Notes: generated by a model from the letters alone, not told the origin. Positions 22,392-31,353 are shown, counted from the stretch's first letter. The stretch is 31,996 bases of DNA from an uncultured Lachnospiraceae bacterium (GCA_910588895.1 CAJUSS010000017.1:4785-36780), one strand, 5' to 3'. Made by a program: numbers and translations.

Positions 22392-23915
22392 ATGTTAGAA
22401 ACCATGACCGTCCTGACCCCGCTCCACTATCTGTACCTGATCGGGGTCGTCGTCATCTTAAGTGTTATGATCTTGCGCAAAGATACGCCTGCCGTCTGCA
22501 TCGCTTTTCTCTTTCTCTTAGGCGCTGCCGGGATGGGGAGCATCTTTGGCGGCATCCAAACGATCTTCAGCGCGATAGTATATGCGGCAAAAGAATTTAT
22601 GGAGGTGATCGCCACCATCGCCCTGGTCACCGCTTTATCCAAATGCCTGGGCGACCTTGGCAGCGACTACCTGCTGATGCGTCCTATGTCCCATGTGATG
22701 AAAAGCCCCTCTGTCACCTGGTGGATCTTAGGGCTAACCATGCTGCTCTTTTCCCTGTTTTTGTGGCCCTCCCCTTCCGTGGCGCTGGTGGGCGCCATCA
22801 TGCTCCCCTTTGCCGTCAAGGCAGGGCTTAGGCCCCTGGCGGCCGCCATGGCCATGAACCTGTTCGGCCATGGGATCGCGCTGAGCTATGATGTGGTGAT
22901 CCAAGGCGCACCGGCGATCTCTGCCGGATCTGCCGGAGTGACCACCAGCCAGATCCTCACCGAGGGGCGGCCCGTATTCCTGGTCATGGGGGCCGCCACC
23001 GTCATCTCCGCCTTTTTGATCCATCGGAAAGCGCTTTCTGCCCCGCAGGCCCTCACTGCCGGGAAAGCCGGATCTTCAGGGGATGACCGATCTTCAGGTG
23101 AGGAGCGATCCGCAGACGGTCGCCGATTTACAGACGATGGCCGATCTGCAGAGGATCCCCAGACCGCAGGCAGTCGCAGGGCCGCTAAAAACAAGACCGC
23201 AGAACACGCCACAACAGGCCCGGCGGCCCTGGCCATGGCGATCGCCACCCCGCTGGCCTTCCTGGCCGATATCGTGGCCATGCTGCTCCTTGACTTAAAG
23301 GGCAACGATGCCACCAGTCTGGTCTCCGGCACAGCGATCCTCCTGATGTGCGCCGGTTCCCTTGCGGCCTTTCGCTCCGCCTCCCTTGAAAAGATCACCG
23401 GCTATCTGACCGACGGCTTCCTCTTTGCGATCCGGATCTTTGCCCCGGTCATCGCGATCGGCGCTTTCTTCTTTCTGGGCGGCGAAGGGATCTCCCAGAT
23501 CATGGGGGGACGGGAGGCCATCGAGCTTTTAGGCAGTACCTCCACCGGGGGCATCATGAATGACTGGGCGGTCTGGCTGGCCGGCCATGCTCCCCTCAAC
23601 CGCTATCTGATCGCCGCCCTCCTGCTGGCCGTGGGCGCTCTCACCGGCCTGGACGGCTCCGGCTTTTCCGGGCTTCCCCTCACCGGATCCCTGGCCCATA
23701 CCCTTGGCACCGCCGTGGGCGCTTCCGTCCCGGTCTTAGCCGCCTTAGGGCAGATCGCCGCGATCTTTGTAGGCGGCGGCACCATCGTCCCCTGGGGTCT
23801 GATCCCGGTGGCCGCGATCTGTGATGTGAGCCCTCTAAAGCTGGCCCGAAAAAACCTGCTGCCTGTGCTGATCGGCTTTTTCGCTGCCTTTGTGACCGCC
23901 TGCTTCCTTTTGTGA
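22392..23915 (+). CDS. Polytopic membrane transporter of unassigned substrate
   Basis: This 507-residue protein has about 12-14 hydrophobic helices. It resembles ion-transporter-superfamily carriers by its two half-structures with amphipathic re-entrant segments (SLFLWPSPSVALVGAIMLP, GTAVGASVPVLAALGQ, GGGTIVPWGLIPVA), but no named family is recognised. AGGAG lies 6 bases before the ATG. Residues 227-262 are a hydrophilic loop built from an 18-base tandem repeat rich in Ser, Asp and Arg, inserted between two helices. It is a single gene closed by a terminator at 23936-23972. A Na+- or H+-coupled carboxylate carrier is possible; confidence is high that it is a transporter, low for the substrate. 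Confidence 0.75.
   Translation: MLETMTVLTPLHYLYLIGVVVILSVMILRKDTPAVCIAFLFLLGAAGMGSIFGGIQTIFSAIVYAAKEFMEVIATIALVTALSKCLGDLGSDYLLMRPMSHVMKSPSVTWWILGLTMLLFSLFLWPSPSVALVGAIMLPFAVKAGLRPLAAAMAMNLFGHGIALSYDVVIQGAPAISAGSAGVTTSQILTEGRPVFLVMGAATVISAFLIHRKALSAPQALTAGKAGSSGDDRSSGEERSADGRRFTDDGRSAEDPQTAGSRRAAKNKTAEHATTGPAALAMAIATPLAFLADIVAMLLLDLKGNDATSLVSGTAILLMCAGSLAAFRSASLEKITGYLTDGFLFAIRIFAPVIAIGAFFFLGGEGISQIMGGREAIELLGSTSTGGIMNDWAVWLAGHAPLNRYLIAALLLAVGALTGLDGSGFSGLPLTGSLAHTLGTAVGASVPVLAALGQIAAIFVGGGTIVPWGLIPVAAICDVSPLKLARKNLLPVLIGFFAAFVTACFLL
23070..23177 (+). repeat. 18-base in-frame tandem repeat in the transporter gene
   Basis: Six units of 18 bases (23070, 23088, 23106, 23124, 23142, 23160), consensus near CGATCTGCAGANGATGNC, encode GSSGDD, RSSGEE, RSADGR, RFTDDG, RSAEDP, QTAGSR. 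The first two are closest to each other and the last is most diverged. The array keeps the frame and lies in a loop. Confidence 0.75.
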
Positions 23916-23935
23916 TCTTTGCCTCCTCGTGTGAC

Positions 23936-23972
23936 AGCCTGCTCCTTCTTGCGGCACGGGAGCATGCTTTTT
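23936..23972 (+). terminator. Intrinsic terminator after the transporter gene
   Basis: AGCCTGCTCC (23936-23945) pairs with GGAGCATGCT (23959-23968) with one mismatch, followed by TTTTT. Confidence 0.6.
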
Positions 23973-24019
23973 AAGTTTGTTTTTTCATGATCGAGTTTTC
24001 CCGATAGAAAGGAGTTTTT

Positions 24020-25876
24020 ATGTGTGGTATCGCGGGTTTTTACCGGCCTAAGGAAGACCTGACCGGCAAACAGAGCCTCTATCGACCCATCCTGGAGTCC
24101 ATGAACCTTGCCCTAAAACGGCGGGGGCCGGACGATGCAGGGATCTTCCTCTCCGGTCATTTCGGCCTAGCCCAGGTCCGGCTGGAGATCGTGGATCTGC
24201 TCACCGGCCATCAGCCGATGCTAAAGTCGCGGGACGGCCATACCTGGGGGATCGTATACAATGGTGAGCTGTACAATACAAACGAGCTCCGCCGGGAGCT
24301 GACCTTACTGGGCCATACTTTTGAGACCGCCAGCGACACCGAGGTGATCCTCACGGCTTATCTGGCCTACGGGCCGGATCTTATCTCCAGACTGAACGGC
24401 ATATTCGCTTTTGCGATCATGGATCCGGTCCGAGACCGCCTGCTGCTGGCCCGTGACCGTGCGGGCGTAAAACCCTTGTTCTTTGCCCGCCAGGCGGATA
24501 CCCTGCTCTTCTCCTCTGAGATCAAAGGCTTGTTCTGCTGGCCGGATCTAAAGCCCCGCCTTGACCTGGAGGGCTTGAATGAGATCTTCAGCCTCGGCCC
24601 GGCAAAGACCAGGGGCTCGGGTGTATTTAAAGATATCCGCGAAGTCCTTCCCGGCCATTACCTTTTATGCACAGGCGAGGACATCCGGCAGGAATGCTAC
24701 TGGAAGCTGGAGAGCCGCCCTCACGAGGACAGCTATGCCCGGACCATCGAGAAGACCACCTTCCTGGTAGAAGATTCGATCCGCCGCCAGATGGTCTCCG
24801 ATGTGCCGATCTGCACCTTCCTGTCCGGCGGGATCGATTCCAGCCTGGTCTCCTCGGTCTGCGCCAGAGAGCTGAAAAAGAAAAACCAGCAGCTGTCCAC
24901 CTTTTCCTTTGACTTTGCAGGCAATCAGGAAAATTTCAAGGCCAGCTCTTTCCAGCCCTCCCAGGACCGGCCCTTTGTGGAGAAGATGGTGCGCTTTTTA
25001 GACTCCGACCATCATTTCCTGGAATGCAGCACGCAGGCACAGGCCGACCTTTTGGCCGACTCCGTCCTGGCCCATGACCTGCCCGCCATGGCGGATGTGG
25101 ATTCCTCTATGTTGTATTTCTGCTCTCAGGTCCGCCCCTTCTGCAAGGTCGCCCTCACCGGCGAATGCGCGGATGAGATCTTCGGCGGATATCCCTGGTT
25201 CCACCGCGAGGAATGTTTCCACGCCTCCGCCTTCCCCTGGACCATGGACTTAAAAGCACGTCAGGTACTCTTAGCCGACGACTTCCTGGCGGAGCTTAAA
25301 ATGGAAAGCTATGTCCAAAAGGCCTACGACGCCTCCCTGGCTCAGGTCCCTGCCCTTCCCGGGGAGGATCCTGCAGAAGCCCGCCGGAGGGAGATCTCCT
25401 ATCTGAACCTTTGCTGGTTCATGCAGACCCTTTTGGACCGTATGGACCGGACCAGCATGTACAGCGGTCTGGAGGCCAGAGTCCCCTTCGCAGACCATCG
25501 GATCATCGAATATCTCTGGAACGTCCCCTGGGAGATGAAGGCAAAGGACGGGGTGGTCAAGAACCTCCTGCGCCAGGCCGGGCGCGGCTGCCTGCCAGAG
25601 GAGATCTGGGCCCGCAGAAAATCTCCCTATCCCAAGACCTACGACAGAGGATATGAAGCCCTTCTGGCCGGGCGGGTGCGGGAGATCTTATCAGATCCAT
25701 CCTCGCCTGTGCTGCAGTTTTTGGACCGGAAAAAGACAGAGCAGTTCCTCGCCAGCCCATCCGACTACGGAAAACCCTGGTATGGTCAGCTGATGGCTGC
25801 GCCGCAGATGATGGCCTATGTGATCCAGACCGATCTGTGGCTGCGGGAGTATCAGCCCGAGATCTGTTTCCAATAA
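24020..25876 (+). CDS. asnB: Asparagine synthase (glutamine-hydrolysing)
   Basis: This 618-residue enzyme converts aspartate, glutamine and ATP to asparagine. The N-terminal class II glutaminase starts MCGIAG with catalytic Cys2; the glutamine pocket residues VRLEIVDL, YNGEL and SDTEV are present. The synthetase domain has the pyrophosphate-binding loop LSGGIDSS (268-275) and ALTGECADEIFGGYPW. The length is normal for the Gram-positive AsnB type. AAGGAG lies 6 bases before the start. It is a single-gene unit between two terminators. Some family members amidate other carboxylates, for example in cell-wall or peptide modification, so the symbol reflects the usual function. Confidence 0.93.
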   Translation: MCGIAGFYRPKEDLTGKQSLYRPILESMNLALKRRGPDDAGIFLSGHFGLAQVRLEIVDLLTGHQPMLKSRDGHTWGIVYNGELYNTNELRRELTLLGHTFETASDTEVILTAYLAYGPDLISRLNGIFAFAIMDPVRDRLLLARDRAGVKPLFFARQADTLLFSSEIKGLFCWPDLKPRLDLEGLNEIFSLGPAKTRGSGVFKDIREVLPGHYLLCTGEDIRQECYWKLESRPHEDSYARTIEKTTFLVEDSIRRQMVSDVPICTFLSGGIDSSLVSSVCARELKKKNQQLSTFSFDFAGNQENFKASSFQPSQDRPFVEKMVRFLDSDHHFLECSTQAQADLLADSVLAHDLPAMADVDSSMLYFCSQVRPFCKVALTGECADEIFGGYPWFHREECFHASAFPWTMDLKARQVLLADDFLAELKMESYVQKAYDASLAQVPALPGEDPAEARRREISYLNLCWFMQTLLDRMDRTSMYSGLEARVPFADHRIIEYLWNVPWEMKAKDGVVKNLLRQAGRGCLPEEIWARRKSPYPKTYDRGYEALLAGRVREILSDPSSPVLQFLDRKKTEQFLASPSDYGKPWYGQLMAAPQMMAYVIQTDLWLREYQPEICFQ

Positions 25877-25879
25877 GAC

Positions 25880-25922
25880 AAAAGCTGCTGCAAGACCGTT
25901 TCTTCTTGCAGCAGCTTTTCCT
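25880..25922 (+). terminator. Intrinsic terminator after asnB
   Basis: A perfect 16-base stem (25880-25895 with 25904-25919) has an eight-base loop and T residues at the end of its second arm. Its A-rich first arm makes it usable for minus-strand transcripts from the MgtC side as well. Confidence 0.85.
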
Positions 25923-25993
25923 GCTGTGCCATATCCAGTTTTCACCGCTTTATATGATCCTTTTGTCAGCCAGCAAAGGCGGGCCTCCTTTGA

Positions 25994-26219
25994 GAGATCT
26001 TCTCTTGGCACGGTACAGTCTTCCTTATAGGACTTCCCATACATCCGCGCAAAGACCGTGTCGCTTATCAGACTGGAGGTAAGATAGGCCACGATCCCGT
26101 TTTTCCGGATATCACCGCCCTCCACCACCGGAGCCGCCGATGCCGTCCCCAGGACACTCAGCCCCACTCCGATCTGCGATAGGACTCTCTGGCGCAGATG
26201 TGGATAGTAACGAGTTTTT
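25994..26219 (-). pseudogene. N-terminal remnant of an M15-family D,D-carboxypeptidase-like gene
   Basis: Directly after the MgtC stop, a minus-strand frame reads QRVLSQIGVGLSVLGTASAA followed by ISDTVFARMYGKSYKEDCTV and PREDL. By family knowledge, ISD..FARM.GKSYK.DCTVP..DL is the start of the mature M15 (VanY-type) peptidases common in Lachnospiraceae. After DL the expected RYLRVLH continuation is absent; the frame runs into the asnB terminator and antisense asnB sequence. No start codon or ribosome site is visible at the upstream end. The gene is therefore truncated at both ends, retaining about 75 codons. Confidence 0.6.
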
Positions 26220-26226
26220 CTGTATC

Positions 26227-26904
26227 TCAGACTTCCTCCACATAGCGGAGATCTTCCATCTCCCGTATCCGCTCCAAGACCTCCCCGTGATCTTTGCGTT
26301 TCCCCAGATCCAACTCGATCACAGCGCCGATATCCTTCTGATACCATTGGTTCTTGGACTTTCTGGTCAGGTTCATCACCTTGATCCCGGCTTCACGGAA
26401 ACGATCCACCAGGTGGAGCATGAACTCTTCATTGACCCCTTCTACATAGATGGACATATACCGGGATCTGGCTACGATCTTCCGGTCTAACCGCAGGTAC
26501 ATGTCCGAGGAGAGCACGACCGCCGCCATACCGGCCAGGCCTCCCAGATAAAAGCCGCATCCGATCGCGATCCCGACCGCGGCTGTGACCCAGAGGGCAG
26601 CGGCTGTGGTCAGACCTTTTACATGGTTATGGCTGGTCATCATGATCGTCCCGGCGCCCAGAAAACCGATCCCGCTGATCACCTGGGCCGCCATCCTGGT
26701 CACGTCGCCAGTGCCCTCCGCCAGGTGCTCGAAAATATATCCATTGGTCAGCATCGCCAGTGCCGCGCCCATGCACACCAGTGAAAAGGTCCGGCTCCCG
26801 GCTGCCTGGCCCTTCATACCCCGCTCGACTCCGATCAGTCCTCCGCAGAGCGATGCCAGGACCAGACGCAGCAATACCGCCCATCCAAACCCAGAAGACT
26901 CCAT
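26227..26904 (-). CDS. MgtC/SapB-family membrane protein
   Basis: This 225-residue protein has an N-terminal membrane domain of four to five helices with the MgtC hallmarks LLRLVLASLCGGLIGVERG, AAQVISGIGFLGAGTIM and KGLTTAAALWVTAAVGIAIG, and a C-terminal soluble ACT-like domain of about 75 residues. MgtC proteins help adaptation to low magnesium or acid in several bacteria; many family members have no known role. GGAGGTGGAGC precedes the ATG. It follows the CapA gene by 20 bases, probably same operon. Confidence 0.92.
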   Translation of the reverse strand: MESSGFGWAVLLRLVLASLCGGLIGVERGMKGQAAGSRTFSLVCMGAALAMLTNGYIFEHLAEGTGDVTRMAAQVISGIGFLGAGTIMMTSHNHVKGLTTAAALWVTAAVGIAIGCGFYLGGLAGMAAVVLSSDMYLRLDRKIVARSRYMSIYVEGVNEEFMLHLVDRFREAGIKVMNLTRKSKNQWYQKDIGAVIELDLGKRKDHGEVLERIREMEDLRYVEEV

Positions 26905-26924
26905 GCTCCACCTCCCGCTCCATG

Positions 26925-28277
26925 CTATCTTTCCGTATCTTGCCGACTCTTTTCCAGCACCTGCCCCTCTTCATCGAGCATTGCATTGACCGAGATGCTC
27001 TCCAGATACCGGAATACACGCTGCTGCTCTGCCGGGTCATCGACCAGTGCAGTACGGCAGCCTTTTTGGAGACAAGGCACAAAACGCAGCTTACAGATCC
27101 CCTCCGGCGAGAGCTCCGCCTCCACCAGACCGGTATCCAATGTCCGGCTGTTGAACCAGTAATTCCCCAGACTGTAAAAGATCGGGACTCCCTTATAGAA
27201 CTCGATCCCCTGCAGGCAATGGGGGTGATCCCCGATCACCAGATCCGCTCCTGCATCGATGAACTGATAGCCCAGCTGACGCTGGTCCGCCTCAAAACGA
27301 TCTGTTCCTTCTGTACCCCAATGCACATAGACCACCACAAAGTCGCTGGTCTCGGCTGCCTTCTTGATCACTTCCAAAAAGATCGTCGGGTCATGGGTCC
27401 GCAGCACACCTGGCGTGGTCTCCGTCGCCTCCTTTGTATACACATAGGAACGCTCGATCTGGGTAGCGCTGACATAAGCGATCCGCATATCCTCCACCTG
27501 GAAATAGACGATCTCCTTTGCCTCCTCCAGATCTTTTCCCGCCCCGACCCGGGGAATGGCATGCCGGTCTAAGATATCCAAGGTATCTAAAAGCGCGGTC
27601 TCCCCATAGTCATAAACGTGATTATTGGCCAGAGACACGATATCCACCGACAACCGCTCCAGCTCAGCCGCCATATCCGGCTTTGCCCGGAAGGTAAAGG
27701 TCTTTCCTGAAAGGGGCTGTCCCCGGTCACTGTAAGCAAACTCGTTATTGATCATCATGATATCTGCAGAGTCCATGCGCCCGATCAGGTCCTCGGTGAT
27801 GCATCTGGTGATATCATCACCGCTGCTGTGGTAAAAGGACATATTGGCGTAGCCTTCCGCAAAGCTGATATCTCCTGCAAAGGAGAGGGTCACCTGACCT
27901 GGTATGCGCGGCTCTTTCACATAGACCGGGCCGTGCAGCTCTCCTTCGTCTGCTCCTCTTGCCCCAGGCATACCCGCTGCCTCATCTGCATCGGATCCGT
28001 TTTGCTCCCGCTGGTCCCCGCCAGGACCTTCTTGCCAGATCCATATCCCCTGGATCTCCTTTAGCTGCCCCTGATCGGCCAGATCGGTCCGCTCCCCGTC
28101 AGGTCCATCCTGACCGGTCCATCCCTTGTCCTGTCGTCCATCTTGCCCTGTCTGTGCTCCTCCCTGTGGGGCTTCCGTTCCGGCAGGCTCTCGCTCTGGA
28201 CCGCCATCCGCTCCACGGCATGCGCACAGAGTGGCTGCAAGCAGCAGGACAAGCCATGCAGGTATGCTCCTTCTCAT
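26925..28277 (-). CDS. CapA-family lipoprotein (poly-gamma-glutamate synthesis-type metallophosphatase fold)
   Basis: This 450-residue protein has a lipoprotein signal ending LCAC (Cys20) and a Gly/Gln/Asp-rich, repeat-like linker to about residue 125. The catalytic-type fold follows: AGDIS (134-138), NNEF (177-180), SLANNH (215-220), VHWGTE (318-323), GDHPHC (349-354), YSLGN (368-372), all family motifs. The start at 28277 was chosen over the ATG at 28349 because GAGGAGG lies 6 bases upstream and it creates the signal peptide. It lies between the aldo/keto reductase and MgtC genes on the same strand, with 90- and 20-base gaps. Despite the name, many CapA homologues are not tied to poly-glutamate synthesis; no capB or capC is in the window. 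Confidence 0.88.
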   Translation of the reverse strand: MRRSIPAWLVLLLAATLCACRGADGGPEREPAGTEAPQGGAQTGQDGRQDKGWTGQDGPDGERTDLADQGQLKEIQGIWIWQEGPGGDQREQNGSDADEAAGMPGARGADEGELHGPVYVKEPRIPGQVTLSFAGDISFAEGYANMSFYHSSGDDITRCITEDLIGRMDSADIMMINNEFAYSDRGQPLSGKTFTFRAKPDMAAELERLSVDIVSLANNHVYDYGETALLDTLDILDRHAIPRVGAGKDLEEAKEIVYFQVEDMRIAYVSATQIERSYVYTKEATETTPGVLRTHDPTIFLEVIKKAAETSDFVVVYVHWGTEGTDRFEADQRQLGYQFIDAGADLVIGDHPHCLQGIEFYKGVPIFYSLGNYWFNSRTLDTGLVEAELSPEGICKLRFVPCLQKGCRTALVDDPAEQQRVFRYLESISVNAMLDEEGQVLEKSRQDTER

Positions 28278-28367
28278 CAACATCCTCCTCGACAAAGCCG
28301 GCTCTGCTTTGCTCACCCAGACCGGATCTCTTTTCCTGCTATCACGCATCCGATCAGGTGCCCGCTC

Positions 28368-29498
28368 CTAAAACACCCTCGCACAATCTGCCAGCCTCTC
28401 GATCACCGGGATCTGCTGCGGACATGCGCTCTCACATTGGCCGCAGGCGATACAATCCGCTGCCGCCGCGCCAGCCGCGGCAAGCTTTTCATAGGCCGCC
28501 CTGCCCTCTTCGATCTGCCCCCAGAGGAGCTGCTTATTCCTGGCCGCAAAGATCTCCGGGATAGGGATCTGCTTCGGACAGCCCGCCGTACAATAATGGC
28601 ATTCCGTACAAGGGATCGATCCGATCCTCCCCAATGCCTCCTGGGCTTTGCGGATCACAGCCTGCTCCCCATCGCTCAATGGCCGGAAGTCTCTCATATA
28701 AGAAAGGTTATCCTTCATCTGTGCCACATCGGACATGCCGGAGAGCACAGTGACGATCCCTTCCAGAGAAGCGGCATACCGGATCGCCCAGGATGCGGCG
28801 GACGCCTTCGGATCTGCTTCTTTTAAGACCGCCTGCACCTCTTTGGGCGGAGCTGCCAGACGGCCGCCCTTGACCGGCTCCATGACGATGATGGACTTGC
28901 CGTGCTTTCTCGCCACCTCATAGCAGGCCCGGGATGCCACCGCAGGATCCTCCCAGTCCGCATAATTGATCTGGAGCTGCACAAACTCCGCATCCGGATG
29001 ATCGGTCAAGATCTCATCCAAGATCTTTGGCGTGGCATGGAAGGAAAAGCCCCAGTGCCTGATCAGCCCTTTCTCCTTCTGCTCCTTCACAAAATCCCAC
29101 AGGCCATACGCATCATACTTTTTATAATGGGCCGCCTGCAGCGCATGGAGCAGGTAATAGTCAAAATAGCCTGCGCCCGTGCGCTCCAGGCTGGTAAAGA
29201 ACTGCTGCTTCGCGCTCTCTGCATCATGGGCTCCCGACCAGGCACACATCTTCGTGGCCAGTGTAAAGCGGTCTCTCGGATAGCGGTCCACCAGCGCAGC
29301 CTTTGCAGCCTTCTCCGACTCGCCGCCGTCATAGACATAGGCTGTGTCAAAATACGTCAGCCCCGCGTCCATGAACAGGTCCACCATCTCCTTTGTCTGC
29401 TCGATATCGATCTTTCCCGATGAAAGCTTGGGCAGGCGCATCAGGCCAAAACCAAGCTTGGGCACATCCGCCCCAAAATACCTCTCTGCCATATCCAT
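28368..29498 (-). CDS. Aldo/keto reductase with C-terminal ferredoxin-type domain
   Basis: This 376-residue protein has an NADPH-type aldo/keto reductase barrel with the catalytic set Asp51, Tyr56 (DTAYVY), Lys83 (ATKMCAW) and His118 (YLLHAL), followed by two CxxCxxCxxxCP clusters at 297-307 and 349-359 that would each bind a [4Fe-4S] centre. This is a common architecture in anaerobic Firmicutes and suggests electron flow between the clusters and a carbonyl substrate. AAGGAG lies close to ATG 29498; a second ATG at 29492 is an equally good start. It is the first gene of a likely three-gene unit with capA and mgtC. Substrate unknown. Confidence 0.92.
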   Translation of the reverse strand: MDMAERYFGADVPKLGFGLMRLPKLSSGKIDIEQTKEMVDLFMDAGLTYFDTAYVYDGGESEKAAKAALVDRYPRDRFTLATKMCAWSGAHDAESAKQQFFTSLERTGAGYFDYYLLHALQAAHYKKYDAYGLWDFVKEQKEKGLIRHWGFSFHATPKILDEILTDHPDAEFVQLQINYADWEDPAVASRACYEVARKHGKSIIVMEPVKGGRLAAPPKEVQAVLKEADPKASAASWAIRYAASLEGIVTVLSGMSDVAQMKDNLSYMRDFRPLSDGEQAVIRKAQEALGRIGSIPCTECHYCTAGCPKQIPIPEIFAARNKQLLWGQIEEGRAAYEKLAAAGAAAADCIACGQCESACPQQIPVIERLADCARVF

Positions 29499-29626
29499 CC
29501 TCTCCTTATACAGTCCTCCTGCTCTCCGCCATCGCTCATCTGGCTTTTTTCACCTTCGCCTTTTTCCTGCATCTGTGAAGGACCGAAAAAACGCCAAAGC
29601 TCTGTTTCATGATCCCATTTCTTTGT

Positions 29627-29655
29627 ATTATACTTCATTTCCATGGCTTTTCCTA
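29627..29655 (-). promoter_or_regulatory. Promoter of the reductase-CapA-MgtC unit
   Basis: On the minus strand a perfect TATAAT lies at 29632-29627, 17 bases after TAGGAA, a poor -35. It sits about 130 bases before the reductase start. The intergenic region 29499-29682 holds no coding-like sequence. Confidence 0.45.
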
Positions 29656-29682
29656 GCCTTTTCGACCGGAAAAGTGACGTTA

Positions 29683-30320
29683 TCACCTCAAAAGATCTCC
29701 GCACAGAACAGCATCCCATACTGCACCATAAAGGTGTCCAAGATCCTCTGGGGGGTTTTCCATGTACATGGCATATTCCGGGTAACAATATCCGTTCAGC
29801 TGCCTGTCGGCCCTGGTATAGATAGCGCTCAAAAACGGCCACCGGTCGAACCCATCCGCCGAACCGCCGCTTTGGACCATCCGGTCGTACAGCTCAAAAG
29901 TAGCCATCAGCAGCTCGAGATATGTGTGATAGGTCGTATCTCGATCAACGATCCTTGTACCGTGTATAGTCCGCCTCTATGAAATGTTCCACCGCACTTT
30001 GGGCAGCGTCCAGCCAGACCGGATCACCAGTCAGACCATACAGGCGGCAGAGTGCAAAGGTGGCTTCTCCGTCATAGTAGATCGTGCGCGACTCCTCCTT
30101 ACGGGTAAAGTCGCCGTTCAATACATGATGATATGTACCCTTGTCCTGATCCAGCATCGTAAGGCTCCCTTCTCCCAGAGCTGTACATACATCCTTGTAG
30201 CCTTCATCCTGGAACACATCTATGTATTCGGTCAGAGCCACTACCGCGATGCCGCAGCCGCCCAGCGGGGAAAATTTCTGCTCTTCATCGTCTTTTTCCT
30301 CCGTGTTTTTGATAAATAGG
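29683..30320 (-). pseudogene. Degraded gene, probably an alpha/alpha-toroid glycan-processing-like protein
   Basis: One frame from about 30320 to 29945 reads FSPLGGCGIAVVALTEYIDV, then YYDGEATFALCRLYGLTGDP, then AVEHFIEADYTRYKD before TGA. A different frame continues immediately as RDTTYHTYLELLMATFELYD and ends at 29683 with AVLCGDLLR. The two parts read as neighbouring pieces of a helical-repeat protein, but the helix expected between them is missing, so a deletion with frameshift lies near 29940. The upstream end merges with the terminator at 30323-30348 and has no start codon or ribosome site. The family is tentative; the resemblance is to helical barrels with YDGEATFAL-type motifs. Confidence 0.6.
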
Positions 30321-30348
30321 AAAGCCGGAGCTCAACAGAACCCCGACT
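30313..30348 (-). terminator. Terminator after the sortase-anchored adhesin
   Basis: On the minus strand an 11-pair stem (arms 30338-30348 and 30323-30333, three G-U pairs) closes a four-base loop, followed by TTTCCTATTT. It lies 46 bases after the adhesin stop. Confidence 0.6.
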
Positions 30349-30394
30349 CTCCTGCTCACTTCAGGTCGCTTTAGCTCATATCCGCTTCCTGCGG

Positions 30395-31111
30395 TCAGCT
30401 CTCTTGGCGTTTCTTCTGCTCAAGTGTCAGCAGACAGGACAGACCGATAGCAGACAAAGCTGCCATCACATACCACATGACCGAAACGTCGCCTGTCTTC
30501 GGCACGCCAGCCAGAGGCACATCATCGTCTAAGATCGTCGCCAGAGGCACTTCTTCATCTATGATGTTCGCCAAAGGCACGTTTTCATCTGCGGTATCTG
30601 CCACAGGCACAGCCTCATCCGCGATGCCTGTCGAAGGACTCCGGCCCGATATGGATTTGGAACTGGATCTGACACCCGTATCTGTATTGGTATTGGTTTC
30701 TGTATTTGTACCGGTATCTGTGTCAGCGTCAGCATCATCGTCTCCTTCACTGCGTGCGCAGACGTTGGAGCCGTTGTCCTGCCACATGACAGACGCAGTG
30801 TTGACGACTGTATCAGCCTCCTCTCGCTCGGTCACCTTTGTCGTCACGAGAACAGTCTTCTCATGCTCTTCTGTCACTTTAGTCGTGGAGGACTTTTTCG
30901 TAGTAGTGGTATGGGTCTCATCATAGGTTTTTGTCGCTCCAGTCACATCGGCTTTTCCGGATGCAGATGCATGGCTTTCGGTCACATTGAAGGACATGCT
31001 CACGTCCAGGTTGACCTGACTGGATGCTTCGTTGCCCTTAATATAGCCAACCATGGTCTGAGAGACCGCACAGTCGACATCTGAACGGAACAGATACGCA
31101 CCTTCGGTCAG
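30395..31111 (-). pseudogene. Broken thioester adhesin, C-terminal part with sortase signal
   Basis: This is the third of three frames that together form one surface-protein gene. Its N-terminal part continues the thioester domain (TEGAYLFRSD, CAVSQTMVGYIKGN, VNLDVSMSFNVTE). A Thr/Lys-rich stalk and an acidic Asp/Thr/Asn stretch follow, then four ten-residue repeats and the cell-wall sorting signal VPKTG with a hydrophobic helix and KKRQES tail. VPKTG preceded by DDDVPLAG is a common sortase motif in Clostridia. No start codon with a ribosome site exists at the frame entry; ATG 31054 lies inside the domain. The stop-free frame begins at the second frame change, near 31108-31111. Confidence 0.7.
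30500..30619 (-). repeat. Four 30-base repeats before the sortase signal
   Basis: Four in-frame units encode DEAVPVADTA, DENVPLANII, DEEVPLATIL and DDDVPLAGVP. They form an acidic spacer just outside the VPKTG anchor. Such D/E-VPLA repeats are seen in front of sortase signals of related organisms. Confidence 0.75.
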
Positions 31112-31353
31112 TGCTGTGTGCCAGATAGATCGAACCTGACGGTCGCACCGTTCTCCAGAACGACGTTCTCGATAATGACTTTTCCGCCGTTTTCCTTCAG
31201 CCCCTCTGCTGTCACACGTTTACTGCCCACTAATGTGTCCCCAGAATAGACATAAACTACCAGGTCTTCACTGTTGAGTTTACTGGGAACAATGGCCAGA
31301 GTGACCGCTACATTCGCCTTGTACACATCCTTGCCCTTCATGACATTTGCTGC
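31108..31353 (-). pseudogene. Broken thioester adhesin, middle part
   Basis: This is the second frame of the adhesin: AANVMKGKDVYKANVAVTLA, then LNSEDLVVYVYSGDTLVGSK and ENVVLENGATVRFDLSGTQH before TGA at 31108. It reads as a beta-rich domain continuous with both neighbours. ATG 31341 overlaps the upstream TGA by 4 bases and could allow restart, but has no ribosome site. One base added near 31111 would join it to the C-terminal part (TQH-LTEGAYLF). Confidence 0.65.

Noticed and set aside
23070..23177. Short regular repeats as a CRISPR array
   Set aside because: Units are contiguous without spacers, degenerate, and keep the reading frame of a transporter gene.
25691..26347. 218-codon minus-strand frame read as one protein
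   Set aside because: Only the middle (25994-26219) is gene-derived, as an M15 remnant; the ends are antisense to asnB and out of frame with mgtC.
29441..29842. 133-codon minus-strand frame
   Set aside because: Out-of-frame reading of the toroid-like pseudogene tail and the promoter region; no coding character.
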